A stretch of DNA of 64,000 nt. It comes from Streptomyces coeruleorubidus (lineage in GTDB: Bacteria; Actinomycetota; Actinomycetes; Streptomycetales; Streptomycetaceae). The notes below the pieces were generated by a model. It did no database searches. It saw nothing but the letters and a program-made list of their open reading frames with translations, and was not told the origin of the DNA. The stretch lies in NCBI RefSeq assembly GCF_028885415.1, contig NZ_CP118527.1, positions 3,720,001 through 3,784,000 on the forward strand. The letters are read 5' to 3'. The position numbers and the translations under genes are program-made. This document shows positions 42,764-52,293 of this stretch, in pieces. Positions within the stretch are counted from its first letter, which is position 1, and every line of letters begins with the position of its first letter.

Positions 42764-43859
42764 CGCCCGTCGGGTCGACCGCCGACAGGACCTGGAGCAT
42801 CGTCATGGCCAACTGGTCGTAGGTGTCGGTCGTCAGCTCGTGGTCCGACTGGGCGTCGATCGCGCGCTCGCGGTGCAGCAGCCAGAGGGTGAAGGCCAGG
42901 GTCGACACGTCCGTGTTGAGCGGGTACAGCGTCGCCTCGGGCTCGCTCCAGTTCAGGACCGCGCCCGTCGCGCCGTCGACGACCAGGCTGTTGTCCTCGA
43001 CGAGGTGGCCGAGGCGTATCAGGCGGTGGGCGCCGGAGGGGAGCTCCACCGGGCCGTCCGTGTCGGCGTGGTACTCCGCCAGCGTCGCCAGCGGGACGTC
43101 CGTGTCCAGGGAGAAGACGTAGGCGTCCTCCGGCAGGCCCACCTCGCGCAGGAAGCGGCGGGTCGGCTCGTGCGTGAGGGTCGCGGGGAAGTCGACGTCC
43201 TCGAAGCGGGCCACCTTGCCGGGGCCGAACTCCTGGTCCAGGAGGCGGTGCGGGAGGTCCAGGGACAGGCCGGATGCGCCGCCCCGGCCCGCGACCAGGG
43301 ACAGGGGGCGGATCAGGGCCGCCATCTTCCAGAACGGGGCCGGTTCGCCGTCCGTCCCGTCCCGGAACACCGCCAGCAGGTGCTGGGACGCCTGCGCCAC
43401 CGCCTTCGGGCCGAAGCGGCCCGCGTAGGAGGCGAACTGGCCGCGCAGGCCCGCCAGTTCGTCCGTCGCCTCGGCGAAGCGCACCAGCGTCCGCAGCGAG
43501 GGCGCCAGGGGGCGGCGGTCCATCAGGTCGGGACGGTCGTGCAGGAAGTACGTCGTCGAGATCTCGCCCGTCGCGCCGTCCAGCAGGACCGATTCCGTCT
43601 CCAGGCCTGCGGGGCCGAGCAGTCCGCCGATCACGAGCTGCTCGCGCAGCTCCGCCGACAGCCGGTCCTGCGGGCCGCCCGTCGAGTCCGCCACCCTGCG
43701 CAGACCCTCCCGGCCCAGCTCGGCGAAGCTCAGCACACCGCTGTCACCCGGCAGTCCGGGCCCGGTCAGCCAGTGTCGCGTCGACGCGTGCGTCACCCAC
43801 GGATCCAGCTCGGACTCGGTCAGGGTGATCACCGCGGAACCGGCGTCGGTCGTACTCAT
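42693..43859 (-). CDS. SUKH-4-like protein
   Basis: About 388 residues, soluble. The C-terminal half (about 195-370) has the SUKH-4 pattern: REVGLPEDAYVFSLD, then GAHRLIRLGHLVEDNSLVVDGATGAVLNW and TLAFTLWLLHRERAID. The N-terminal half repeats a similar layout (SFAELGREGLRRVADSTG, SVLLDGATGEISTTYFLHDRPDLMD), so the protein probably holds two SUKH-like modules. SUKH proteins often act as immunity proteins against polymorphic toxins, but no toxin gene is visible nearby. ATG 43859 follows GGGGGAG. Its 3' end overlaps the MerR gene. Confidence 0.8.
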   Translation of the reverse strand: MSTTDAGSAVITLTESELDPWVTHASTRHWLTGPGLPGDSGVLSFAELGREGLRRVADSTGGPQDRLSAELREQLVIGGLLGPAGLETESVLLDGATGEISTTYFLHDRPDLMDRRPLAPSLRTLVRFAEATDELAGLRGQFASYAGRFGPKAVAQASQHLLAVFRDGTDGEPAPFWKMAALIRPLSLVAGRGGASGLSLDLPHRLLDQEFGPGKVARFEDVDFPATLTHEPTRRFLREVGLPEDAYVFSLDTDVPLATLAEYHADTDGPVELPSGAHRLIRLGHLVEDNSLVVDGATGAVLNWSEPEATLYPLNTDVSTLAFTLWLLHRERAIDAQSDHELTTDTYDQLAMTMLQVLSAVDPTGVTAGRSGRHYWTDTFQDEAGGVL

Positions 43860-44024
43860 GGGCTCCCCCGCATGTGCTTGCTCACCGTCCCCTGGCGGAG
43901 CACGGCAGACCGCCCGGCCAGGCCCGGCAGCCGTCCCCCACTGCCCAGAACAGTACGCCCCACCACTGACAACGCCCCGGAACAGCGACGCGCCCGGCGA
44001 CCACGCGTCCACCTCACCAGACGT

Positions 44025-44563
44025 TCAGAGCACCCTCGCGCGTTCCCTTTCCGCCAGAATCGCCTCCACGGTCTGTCCCACCGTCAGCTCCGAGGTGTCC
44101 AGCCACAGTCCGATGCGCGGCGTCCGCGTGCGCAGCGCCTCGTCCAGCATGCCGACGGTCCAGCCGGCGCCGTATCCCGTCTTCGACCGCTCCGCCTCCC
44201 GCGCGGCCACCGCCTCGGGCCGCGGCGCGAGGACGACCACGTGCAGCGGCCGGGTGCGCACCAGGCCGGCGTACGTCCTCAGGTCCTCGCCCAGCACCAC
44301 GTCCTGCACGACCGCCGTGAACCCGGCCTCGGCGTACGCGTCCGCCGTCGCCGCGACAGGCGGCACCGGAGCCGGAGTTGGGCCTCGGCCTCGCCCCCGG
44401 CGCCGGGGAGGTACTCCTCCCGGCCGGACACGATCATGCGCCGGAACACGTCCCCGCGGACGTGCGCGGCCCGCGGCAGGGTCTCCGCCAGCGCCTGGGC
44501 GACCGTCGACTTGCCGGCCGCCATCACTCCGGTGACCAGGACGACTCCGTCCAGAACGGGCAT
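44025..44563 (-). pseudogene. P-loop kinase broken by a frameshift
   Basis: The first frame from ATG 44563 has a Walker A, TGVMAAGKSTVAQAL, and RRMIVSGREEYLPG. It loses sense at about residue 66, near 44365. The second frame, entering near 44366, continues AATADAYAEAGFTAVVQDVVLG and TPRIGLWLDTSEL. Together they form one phosphotransferase/AAA-type kinase of about 180 residues with a -1 frameshift around 44350-44366. The ATG overlaps the molybdenum-subunit stop (TGATG), so the gene belongs to the hydroxylase operon. A sequencing error could also explain it. Confidence 0.75.
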
Positions 44564-46872
44564 CAGGACCGTTCCGTGACCACCGCGGCCTGCGGGCGGA
44601 TCGGCAGCCGGTTCACGGGTCGGCCCGTGGCGGCCCGTACGGCGGACGCGATGGCCGCCGGGGACGTCACCACCGGCACCGCGCTGACCGCCTTCGCCCC
44701 GAAGGGGGCGACCACGTCCCGCTCCTCCACCAGCCGGACGATGCGGATGTCGGGCGCGTCGAGGGCCGTCGGGAGGGCGTAGCCGGTCAGGTCCGGGTGG
44801 CGGATCAGGCCGCGCGGGGTGCGCAGGTTCTCGGTCAGCGCGATGCCCACGCCCTGGGTCACGCCCGCCTCGATCCGGGCGGCCAGCTGGGTGGGGTTCA
44901 GGACCCGCCCCACGTCCTGGGCGACGGCCAGTTCCACGACCCGTACGGAACCGAGCTCGATGTCGACGTCCACCACCGCGCGGATCGCGCAGAAGGCCAT
45001 GCCGACGAACGCGTCACCCTGGCCGGCCTCGTTCAGCGGCTCGGTCGGGTGCGGGCGGCACTGGGCGGTGGCCCACAGTTCCTTGCCGTCCAGCGCCTCG
45101 GTGACGGTCGTCGAGAGGACTCCGTCGTACGAGGTGATCTTGCCGTCGGTGATCTGGAGCAGCTCCGTGGACATGCCGAACTTGTGGGCGAGCGGCTGCA
45201 GGAGCTGCGTACGGACCATCTTGGCCGCGCGCTCCACCGCCCCGCCCGACACCCAGGTGTGCCGGCCCCGGCAGCCCGCGCCCGCCGGGGGCTGGTCGGT
45301 GTCGACCGGCGCCACGTGCACCTCGTCTATGCCGAGCGTCTCCTGCACGATCTGCCGGGCCAGGGTCGTGAAGCCCTGGCCGGTCTCGACGGCCGCGCAC
45401 AGCACCGTCGCCACACCGTCGTGGACCTTCACGGTCGCCGTGGAGACCTCGTCCGCGCCCTCCGCGCCGAGCATGTGCACCATGCCCACGCCGTAGCCCA
45501 CGCCCCGGCGCACCGCGCCCGGTTCGCCCGCGCCCTCGGGGCCGCCGGGCAGCAGCCACTCCTCCTCGGGCGTGTCCTTGGGCAGCGGCGGCAGCGGGAA
45601 GTCCCGCACGGCCTGGAGCAGTTCGGCGACCGGGGCCGGGCAGGTCACCGTCTGGCCGGTCGGCAGCACATCACCCGTCGCCATGGCGTTGCGCAGCCGC
45701 ACCTCGGCCGGGTCGATGCCGAGCTTCTTGGCGATCTTGTCCATCTGCGCCTCGTAGGCGGCACAGACCTGCATGGCGCCCTCGCCGCGCACGTGGCCGG
45801 ACGGGGGATTGTTGGTGCGTACCGCCCAGCCCTCGATGAAGGCGTTCGGGACGACGTACGGGCCGCAGGCGAACGCGACGGCGGCGGCCAGGGCGTCGGC
45901 GGAGGTGTCGGCGTAGGCGCCCGCGTCGAGCAGGATCTGCGCCTCCACCTTCACGAGTCTGCCCTCGCCGTCGGCGTGGTGGCGGTAGCGCAGCAGGGTG
46001 GGGTGCCGGTGGACGTGCCCGAGGAAGGACTCCTCGCGTGTGGCCGCTAGTTTCACCGGGCAGCCGGTGCGCAGCGCCAGCAGGCCGAGCGGGAGCTGGA
46101 AGCCCTGGTCCTCGCGGTCGGCCGTGGCGCCGGGGACGCCGGTGACGACGACCTTGACCCGCTCGGGTTCCAGGCCGAAGGCGGCGGCGGCCGTGTCGCG
46201 GTCGGCGTGCGGGTCGGTGGAGGCGAGGTACAGCTCCACCCCGCCGTCCGGGCGCGGTACGGCCAGGCCCGCCTCGGCGCCGATGGGCGCGGGGTCCTGG
46301 CGGCCGATGCGGTACAGGCCCTCGACGACGATCTCGCCGGCCGCCTCCGGGTCGCCGTGGCGCAGCGGGATGTGCCGGATCAGGTTGCCGTCGGGGTGCA
46401 GCGGCTCCGCCTCGAAGGCCTGCTCCGGGTCGGTCACCGGGTCGAGCACCTCGTACTCGACGATGACGGCGGCGGCGGCCATCCGCGCGGTGTCCGGGTG
46501 GTCGGCCGCGACGGCGGCGATGGGCTCGCCGTGGTGGCGTACGACCTCGGAGGCGAAAACCGGGCGGTCGGCCTTCCCGCGGCCGTGCAACGGGCTGCCG
46601 GGGACGTCCTCGTGGGTGACGACGACGCGTACGCCGGGCATCTCGCGCGCGTGGGTGGTGTCGATGGAGACGATGCGCGCGTGCGGGTGCGGTGAGCGCA
46701 GCACGGCCGCCCACAGCAGACCCTCGGCCCACAGGTCGGCGGCGTACGGGAAGGTGCCCTCCGTCTTGGCACGGGCGTCGGCGGCCGGGAGGGATGCGCC
46801 CAGGCCGTGCGGCAGCGGCTCCGGGGCGGGGGCGGCCTCCGCGGCCTGCGCGGTGGCTGCTTCGTTGCTCAC
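44563..46872 (-). CDS. Molybdenum hydroxylase large subunit (xanthine dehydrogenase family)
   Basis: A 769-residue molybdopterin-binding subunit of a xanthine dehydrogenase-like enzyme. Conserved segments: GVRVVVTHEDVPGSPLHG, the molybdopterin contacts around GHVRGEGAMQ, VETGQGFTTLARQI, and a likely active-site region near the C-terminus (VEERDVVAPFGAKAV), where the general-base Glu is usually found. Its GTG overlaps the Fe-S subunit stop (GTGA). The three subunits are encoded in the order FAD, 2Fe-2S, Mo. It oxidises a purine or another aromatic heterocycle in the cytoplasm; the substrate is unassigned. Confidence 0.92.
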   Translation of the reverse strand: MSNEAATAQAAEAAPAPEPLPHGLGASLPAADARAKTEGTFPYAADLWAEGLLWAAVLRSPHPHARIVSIDTTHAREMPGVRVVVTHEDVPGSPLHGRGKADRPVFASEVVRHHGEPIAAVAADHPDTARMAAAAVIVEYEVLDPVTDPEQAFEAEPLHPDGNLIRHIPLRHGDPEAAGEIVVEGLYRIGRQDPAPIGAEAGLAVPRPDGGVELYLASTDPHADRDTAAAAFGLEPERVKVVVTGVPGATADREDQGFQLPLGLLALRTGCPVKLAATREESFLGHVHRHPTLLRYRHHADGEGRLVKVEAQILLDAGAYADTSADALAAAVAFACGPYVVPNAFIEGWAVRTNNPPSGHVRGEGAMQVCAAYEAQMDKIAKKLGIDPAEVRLRNAMATGDVLPTGQTVTCPAPVAELLQAVRDFPLPPLPKDTPEEEWLLPGGPEGAGEPGAVRRGVGYGVGMVHMLGAEGADEVSTATVKVHDGVATVLCAAVETGQGFTTLARQIVQETLGIDEVHVAPVDTDQPPAGAGCRGRHTWVSGGAVERAAKMVRTQLLQPLAHKFGMSTELLQITDGKITSYDGVLSTTVTEALDGKELWATAQCRPHPTEPLNEAGQGDAFVGMAFCAIRAVVDVDIELGSVRVVELAVAQDVGRVLNPTQLAARIEAGVTQGVGIALTENLRTPRGLIRHPDLTGYALPTALDAPDIRIVRLVEERDVVAPFGAKAVSAVPVVTSPAAIASAVRAATGRPVNRLPIRPQAAVVTERS

Positions 46873-49499
46873 GCGGGGCCTCCGTCCTGGCCGTAGGGCT
46901 GGTCATGAGGGTCTGGAGTGTGCGGTTGCGGGGGCGAGCCGAAGGCCGACGCGTTGACGCCGCCGGCGCCCGGGCCCGCCTGGTGCGGGATACGGGCCTC
47001 GCCGGTGTCGCCGTCGGCGGGCGCGGAGTGTGCCTCGCGTTCGGCGACGACCTCCTGCACGGCGTCCACCACGCCCCGGTAGCCGGAGCAGCGGCACAGG
47101 TTGCCGCACAGCGCCTGGCGGGTCTCCAGCTCGGTGGGCGCCGGGTTGCCCTCCAGGAGGTCGTGCACGGTCATCGCCATGCCGGGCACGCAGAAGCCGC
47201 ACTGCACGGCGCCGCAGCGCGCGAGCGCCCGCTGCACGTCCGACGGCTGCCCGTCCTCGGCCAGGCCCTCGACGGTACGGACCTCGCTTCCGGCGGCGGT
47301 CACGGCCGGGACCAGGCAGGACGCGACGAGCCGCCCGTCGACCTGGACGTTGCACGCTCCGCACTCGCCCTGCGAGCAGCCGTCCTTGGCCCCCGCGAGT
47401 CCGAGCCGCTCGCGCAGCACGTACAGCAGGGACTCGCCGATCCACGCGTCGCTGACGGGGCGGTCGGTGCCGTTGACGCGCAGGACGTAGGAGGCGAGGG
47501 GGTGTTCCTCCTGCGGGGCCGTGGAGGGCGCGTCCTGGGACGCCTCGCCCTGGGGGTCGGCCGAGTCTTGCGAGACGGCGGACGGGTCCTGCGGTGCCGG
47601 GTTGTTCGGGGTCTCGCCGTCGGCGTCCCCCGGTCCGGCGTCCTCCGGTCCGGCGTCCTCCGGTCCGGCGTTGTCCGGGACCGCCTCGGCCGGGAGGGGG
47701 CCGGCGGGCGGCTCGGCGGAGGCGTCGGCGCCCTCCGCGGCCTCTGGGGCGTCCTCGGCGACCTCACCGGGGCCGGGAGCGCCCTGTGAGGCTTCCTGGG
47801 CGGTCTGCGAGGGCGCGGCGGCTTCCGCGTGTGCCTCTTGCGCGGGCTCGCCGGGGGCCTCCCCCGGGGCCTCGGGGTACGGCTGGGGGGCGGAGGGCCG
47901 TTCGGGGGTGTGCGCGGCGGGCCCAGGGTGCTCGGGGTGCTCGGGGTGCTCTGGAGCGTCATCGGCGCCGGTGGGGTGCTCGGGCGGCTCACCGACGTGA
48001 CCCGAGGGGTCCGGCGCGTGTCCGGGTGCGCCGGAGGGCTCCGGGCCGTGGTGGTCCGTGAAGACGGACGACTCCGGGCGGTGATCGGTGAAAGCCGACT
48101 GCTCCGGGCCGTGGCCGGGTACGCCGTGCGGCTCCGGGCCGTTGTGGTCCGTGAAGGCGTGCGGCTCCGGGCCGTGGTCGGTGAAGCCAGACGGCTCCGG
48201 GCCGTGGTGGTCCGTGAAGACGGACGTCTCCGAGCCGCGGTCCGTGAAGACGGACGTCTCCGAGCCGCGGTCCGTGAAGACGGACGTCTCCGAGCCGCGG
48301 TCCGTGAAGGCGGGCGACTCCGAGCCGTGGTCCGTGAAGGCGGGCGACTCCGAGCCGTGGTCCGTGAAGCCGTGCGGATCCGACCCGTGGTCGGCGAAAG
48401 CCGGCTGCTCCTGCGCGTGGTCGGCGCCGTCGGGCGGCTGAGGTGCGTGACCGGCTCCGGGCATCTCCGGCCCATGACCGCCGAATCCGGACGACTCAGG
48501 CCCATGACCGCCGAATTCAGGCGACTCAGACCCATGGCCACCGAACCCGGACGGCTCCGGCGCCTGCCCGGCACCCTCCGGGTGCTGCGGCACGTGCCCG
48601 GCGCCGTCGGTCGCTCCCGGGGCGTGGCCGGCCGCCGGGTCCGCCTCCTGCGGCAGGGGCCCGGCGTGCGGCTGCTCCGGGGCGTGGGCGCTCCGCGCGG
48701 CCGGATCCGGTGCGTACCCGGAGGCCCCCGGCTGCCCGTGTCCGTGCCCGCCGCCCTGCTCGTGCCCGTGCGGATGGCCCGGCCCGGCCTGCTCCTGCCC
48801 CGCCGTGTCCTGCTGTCCCCACGGCCGGCCCGCCGCCTGCGTGGCCCACGGCGCGGGCGCACCGCCCGGCAGCGTGGGCGGTGGGGTGCCGCCCCACTGC
48901 TCGACCAGCGAGGACGTGGTGAACTCGCCCGACTCGTCCGGAAGGTCACCCCCGGCGACGGGGATGGACCACTGCCCGGTCACGTCATGGCCGGGCGCGG
49001 GCTCCGCCGCCGTGGTCTCCTCGAAGTTCCACTGCCCGGTGGCCCCCGGGTTGTACGTGAAGCGGTCGTCCTCGCGGTGCCGCCCCTGCCCCGCGCCGGA
49101 GCCGTACGGCGTGCCGGATCCGTACGGCTCCTGAGAGCCGTACGACCACTCCCCCGTGTCGTGCCCCGACTGCTGGTGACCGCCGTGCTCGTGGCCCTGC
49201 TGGTGTGCCACGTGCGGGTCGTGCCACTGGGAGCCGTCGACGGGCGCGCCGGGCACCGGCCACCCACCGGGGGCGGCCGGGTCGGTTCCGGCGGTCGTGG
49301 TGGGGTCGACCGTTATCTGCGGCGGTACGTAGCCGTGGCCGGGCGCGGCGAGGGGACTGTCGGCGGCCAGCAGGGCGTCGACGCCCCCCTCGGGGAGTTG
49401 GACGAAGGCGGTGGCGCCGTCGTCGTACTCGCCCTGGGGCAGCGGGTCCCAGCGGCTCCCGCCCCGGGGCGTGCCCTCTCCGTGCTGGTCGTCGGTCAC
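46869..49499 (-). CDS. 2Fe-2S subunit of a molybdenum hydroxylase with giant low-complexity N-terminus
   Basis: An 876-residue protein. Only the last 230 residues or so form the expected subunit: [2Fe-2S] ligands in CSQGECGACNVQVDGRLVASC and in CGAVQCGFCVPG with CGNLCRCSGY. The first 630 or so residues are low-complexity (Gly, Pro, His, Ser, Glu), with a run of 10-residue repeats of the form FTDRGSETSV. Normal subunits of this kind have 150-200 residues. GTG 49499 overlaps the FAD subunit stop (GTGA), and no in-frame stop separates the two parts, so the extension is likely translated. The repeats are encoded by a 30-base tandem array. Confidence 0.85.
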   Translation of the reverse strand: MTDDQHGEGTPRGGSRWDPLPQGEYDDGATAFVQLPEGGVDALLAADSPLAAPGHGYVPPQITVDPTTTAGTDPAAPGGWPVPGAPVDGSQWHDPHVAHQQGHEHGGHQQSGHDTGEWSYGSQEPYGSGTPYGSGAGQGRHREDDRFTYNPGATGQWNFEETTAAEPAPGHDVTGQWSIPVAGGDLPDESGEFTTSSLVEQWGGTPPPTLPGGAPAPWATQAAGRPWGQQDTAGQEQAGPGHPHGHEQGGGHGHGQPGASGYAPDPAARSAHAPEQPHAGPLPQEADPAAGHAPGATDGAGHVPQHPEGAGQAPEPSGFGGHGSESPEFGGHGPESSGFGGHGPEMPGAGHAPQPPDGADHAQEQPAFADHGSDPHGFTDHGSESPAFTDHGSESPAFTDRGSETSVFTDRGSETSVFTDRGSETSVFTDHHGPEPSGFTDHGPEPHAFTDHNGPEPHGVPGHGPEQSAFTDHRPESSVFTDHHGPEPSGAPGHAPDPSGHVGEPPEHPTGADDAPEHPEHPEHPGPAAHTPERPSAPQPYPEAPGEAPGEPAQEAHAEAAAPSQTAQEASQGAPGPGEVAEDAPEAAEGADASAEPPAGPLPAEAVPDNAGPEDAGPEDAGPGDADGETPNNPAPQDPSAVSQDSADPQGEASQDAPSTAPQEEHPLASYVLRVNGTDRPVSDAWIGESLLYVLRERLGLAGAKDGCSQGECGACNVQVDGRLVASCLVPAVTAAGSEVRTVEGLAEDGQPSDVQRALARCGAVQCGFCVPGMAMTVHDLLEGNPAPTELETRQALCGNLCRCSGYRGVVDAVQEVVAEREAHSAPADGDTGEARIPHQAGPGAGGVNASAFGSPPQPHTPDPHDQPYGQDGGPA
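48211..48390. repeat. 30-bp tandem repeat array inside the 2Fe-2S subunit gene
   Basis: Six 30-base units: three identical copies (48211-48300), two copies of a variant (48301-48360) and one diverged copy. Related units continue on both sides from about 48040 to 48420. They encode ten-residue repeats on the minus strand, so the frame is kept. There are no spacers. Confidence 0.95.
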
Positions 49500-50389
49500 G
49501 ACAGCGCCCTCCCCAGTGCTCGTCGGGCCAGCGCGGCGACGGTGCGCCGCAGGTGCAGTACGGCGGGCGGAAGTTGCGGTACGGAGCCGTCCTCGGCCGG
49601 GGCCGCGTCGGGAATGCAGGCCGCGGCGACGTACTCCCCGAAGGCGCTCAGGGCCTCCGGCACGAGCGCGCGGTTGTTGTCCCAGTCGATGAGCCGGCCG
49701 ACCCACTGCTCGGCCTCCAGGGGCCGCAGCGGCATCGGCGCTATGGCACCCACCGCGCATCGCACACCCCGGCGTGCGGGGTCCAGGACCAGGGCCACGG
49801 ATGCCACCGCGCGCCCCGGGCCGGTACGGCCGGTCGCCTTCAGGAAGACCTGCGGGGCGTGCAGCAGGGGCACGCGCACGTAGCCGATGAGTTCGCCGGC
49901 GCGCAGCATGTCCATCCCGGCCAGCAGGTGCGACACCGGGATCTCCCGGCGGGCTCCGCCCGGGCCCGCGATGATCAGTGTCGCCTCCAGGGCGGCCAGC
50001 ACCGGCAGCGCGTCCCCGGTGGGGGCGGCCGAGGCGATGTTGCCGCCCAGGGTGCCCGCGTTGCGGATGTGCGGCGGGCCGGCGGCGCGCGCGGCGGCGG
50101 CGAGCGCCGGGATCAGGGCCGCGAAGTCGGGGCGGCCCATGCGCGCGTGTGTGAGGCCCGCGCCGAGCAGCGCGTGACCGTCCAGGTACTGCCAGCCGCG
50201 GATCTCGTTGATCCGGCCGAGTCCCACCAGCGCGGCGGGCCTGAGCTGCCCGGAGTTGACGGCGGCCATGAGGTCGGTGCCGCCCGCGACGGGCACGGCG
50301 GCGGGCACGGCGGTGAGTGCCGCGACGGCCTCGTCCAGCGTCGTGGGCAGCGTGACGGCCTGCGCCGCCTGCGGTGCGTGCGTGGTCAA
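49496..50389 (-). CDS. FAD-binding subunit of a molybdenum hydroxylase
   Basis: About 297 residues with the CO-dehydrogenase flavoprotein fold. The FAD phosphate-binding motif is VPVAGGTDLMAAV and the second motif is HIRNAGTLGGNIASAAPTGDALPVL. It passes electrons between the 2Fe-2S subunit and NAD or another acceptor. I choose TTG 50389, since GAAGGGG lies about 9 bases upstream and family N-termini are this short. Its stop overlaps the next gene's GTG by 4 bases. It is the first gene of the operon. Confidence 0.9.
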   Translation of the reverse strand: MTTHAPQAAQAVTLPTTLDEAVAALTAVPAAVPVAGGTDLMAAVNSGQLRPAALVGLGRINEIRGWQYLDGHALLGAGLTHARMGRPDFAALIPALAAAARAAGPPHIRNAGTLGGNIASAAPTGDALPVLAALEATLIIAGPGGARREIPVSHLLAGMDMLRAGELIGYVRVPLLHAPQVFLKATGRTGPGRAVASVALVLDPARRGVRCAVGAIAPMPLRPLEAEQWVGRLIDWDNNRALVPEALSAFGEYVAAACIPDAAPAEDGSVPQLPPAVLHLRRTVAALARRALGRALS

Positions 50390-50648
50390 ACCGGCTGCCC
50401 CTTCCCGCTGCCCCACCTGGTCCCACCTGTGCTGCCGTACGGTACGTGCTGACAGGGCGGACGTGGCAACTCTGGCACATCTTGGCGAGAGCCGAGGACA
50501 CGGGTCCGCTAGGAGGCATTCGCCCACCTCACCGGGGAGATGGTCCGTTTTCGCACGGGTTCACCTGTGCATACGGATTGGCACTTTCGGTGACCCTTGT
50601 GCGCATTTTCTGTGGCCTGTTCGAGCTGTTCGGTAGCGACTGCCGGTG

Positions 50649-52292
50649 CTACCGGCTGGGCGGCGGGCCGTCGATCGGGCGGCCCAGCACCCCGGGGCGC
50701 CGCTGCCAGGGCTGCGGGCCGACGGGTGGCCGGTAGGCGACACCGAGGGCGTCGAGCCGCCGGTAGTGGGCGGCCATACGGCGCTCGAAGCCGGCGAAGT
50801 CCCGTTCCGCCGGGGCGGGCAGGGCGCTCCAGGCGACCTCGGCGAAGGCCGCGAGCCGGGGGAACGTCTGATAGTCCACGCGCGCGTGGTCCTCCATCAC
50901 CTCGGTCCACACGTTGGCCTGGGTGCCGAGCACGTGCCGGGCCTCCTCGGGCGTCAACTCCGGCGGCACGGGTTCGAACCGGTAGACGTCCTCCAGGGTG
51001 CGCACCCACCCGATCGGTACCGGCTCGTCGGGGCCCGGGGCCTGACGGTGGTCCAGGTACACCTGCTGCTCGGGGCACATGACGACGTCGTGGCCGGCCC
51101 GGGCGGCGGCGATGCCTCCGGCGTAGCCGCGCCAGGAGGACACGGCCGCGCCCTGCGCCGGCCCGCCCTCCAGAATCTCGTCCCAGCCGATCAGCCGGCG
51201 CCCGCGCGCGGAGAGCCACGCGTCGAAGTGCCCGATGAACCAGGACTGCAGCTCGTCCTCGTCCGCGAGGCCGAGTTCCCTGATGCGCGCCTGGGCGGTC
51301 GCGGACCGCCGCCACTGGTCCTTGGGGCATTCGTCGCCGCCGACGTGGACGAACTCCGACGGGAACAACTCCAGTACTTCCTCGAAGACGCCCTCGTAGA
51401 AGCGCAGGGTGTTGTCAGTGGGGGCGAGTACGTTCGGGTTGATTCCCCAGGTGTCCCAGACGGAGAGGGCGGACGTGTCGATGACGTCGGTGTTGCCGAG
51501 TTCCGGGTACGCGGCGATGGCGGCCTGCGAGTGGCCGGGCACATCGATTTCGGGGACGACGGTGATATGCCGCTCGGCGGCGTAGGAGACGATCTCCCGG
51601 ATGTCGTCCTGGGTGTAGTAGCCGCCGTGCGGCTTCTCCTCCCACAGCGGCGAGGCCCGGTGGCCGATTTTGGTCCGCGCCCGCCAGGAGCCGATCTCGG
51701 TCAGCCGGGGATGCCGCTCGATCTGGATGCGCCAGCCCTGGTCGTCCGTCAGATGGAAGTGGAAGACGTTGAGTTTGTGCGCCGCCATCAGATCGAGATA
51801 GCGCAGGACGCCTTCCTTGGGCATGAAGTGCCGGGCGACGTCGAGCATGATGCCGCGCCAGCGGAATCGGGGTGCATCGTGGATGGTGACGGCGGGCACT
51901 TCCCACGTCTGCCCACGGGTCACCGGCGCGCGGCGAAATGCCTCGGGGCCGAGCAGCTGACGGAAGGTCTGGGCGCCCCGGAACAGGCCCGCCCGGCTCG
52001 CCCCGTCGAGGACGGCACGGTCGCCGTCGACGGTGAGGCGGTACGCCTCGGGCCCGCCGAGTTCCCCGGCGAGAGCCGGCAGGATTCGCAGTTGGACCCG
52101 GTTCATGCCGCCGGTGTGCGGGGGCAGCGGCAGTCCGGTCGCCGCGCCCACGGTCGCGCGCAGCCACCGCGCGACCGGCTCGCTGCCGGGGTCCGCCTCG
52201 ATCCCGGTGTCCGCGTCGAGGCGGAAGCCGGGCCCGTCCCCGGTCTCGGTACTCAGGGGTGCCGGCACGACATCCGTCGGAAAAGTCGTCAC
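50649..52292 (-). CDS. Beta-N-acetylhexosaminidase (GH20)
   Basis: A 547-residue family-20 glycosidase without a signal peptide, so probably intracellular. The catalytic pair is Asp320-Glu321 in VHVGGDECPKD; the preceding barrel has FHFHLTDDQGWRI and VVPEIDVPGHSQAA. It hydrolyses terminal GlcNAc or GalNAc from oligosaccharides by substrate-assisted catalysis. It follows a sugar ABC importer on the same strand, starting within a base of the second permease's stop. Chitin oligosaccharides or aminosugar-containing glycans imported by that system are the likely substrate. Start GTG 52292. Confidence 0.94.
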   Translation of the reverse strand: MTTFPTDVVPAPLSTETGDGPGFRLDADTGIEADPGSEPVARWLRATVGAATGLPLPPHTGGMNRVQLRILPALAGELGGPEAYRLTVDGDRAVLDGASRAGLFRGAQTFRQLLGPEAFRRAPVTRGQTWEVPAVTIHDAPRFRWRGIMLDVARHFMPKEGVLRYLDLMAAHKLNVFHFHLTDDQGWRIQIERHPRLTEIGSWRARTKIGHRASPLWEEKPHGGYYTQDDIREIVSYAAERHITVVPEIDVPGHSQAAIAAYPELGNTDVIDTSALSVWDTWGINPNVLAPTDNTLRFYEGVFEEVLELFPSEFVHVGGDECPKDQWRRSATAQARIRELGLADEDELQSWFIGHFDAWLSARGRRLIGWDEILEGGPAQGAAVSSWRGYAGGIAAARAGHDVVMCPEQQVYLDHRQAPGPDEPVPIGWVRTLEDVYRFEPVPPELTPEEARHVLGTQANVWTEVMEDHARVDYQTFPRLAAFAEVAWSALPAPAERDFAGFERRMAAHYRRLDALGVAYRPPVGPQPWQRRPGVLGRPIDGPPPSR

Positions 52293-52293
52293 G

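Noticed and set aside
48211..48390. CRISPR-like appearance of the 30-bp array
   Set aside because: Copies are directly adjacent without spacers and encode in-frame peptide repeats; no cas genes nearby.
47829..49883. A 684-codon plus-strand frame over the 2Fe-2S extension
   Set aside because: Arg/Leu-rich shadow of the 30-bp repeats; the minus strand joins in frame to a genuine 2Fe-2S domain and overlaps the FAD gene stop.
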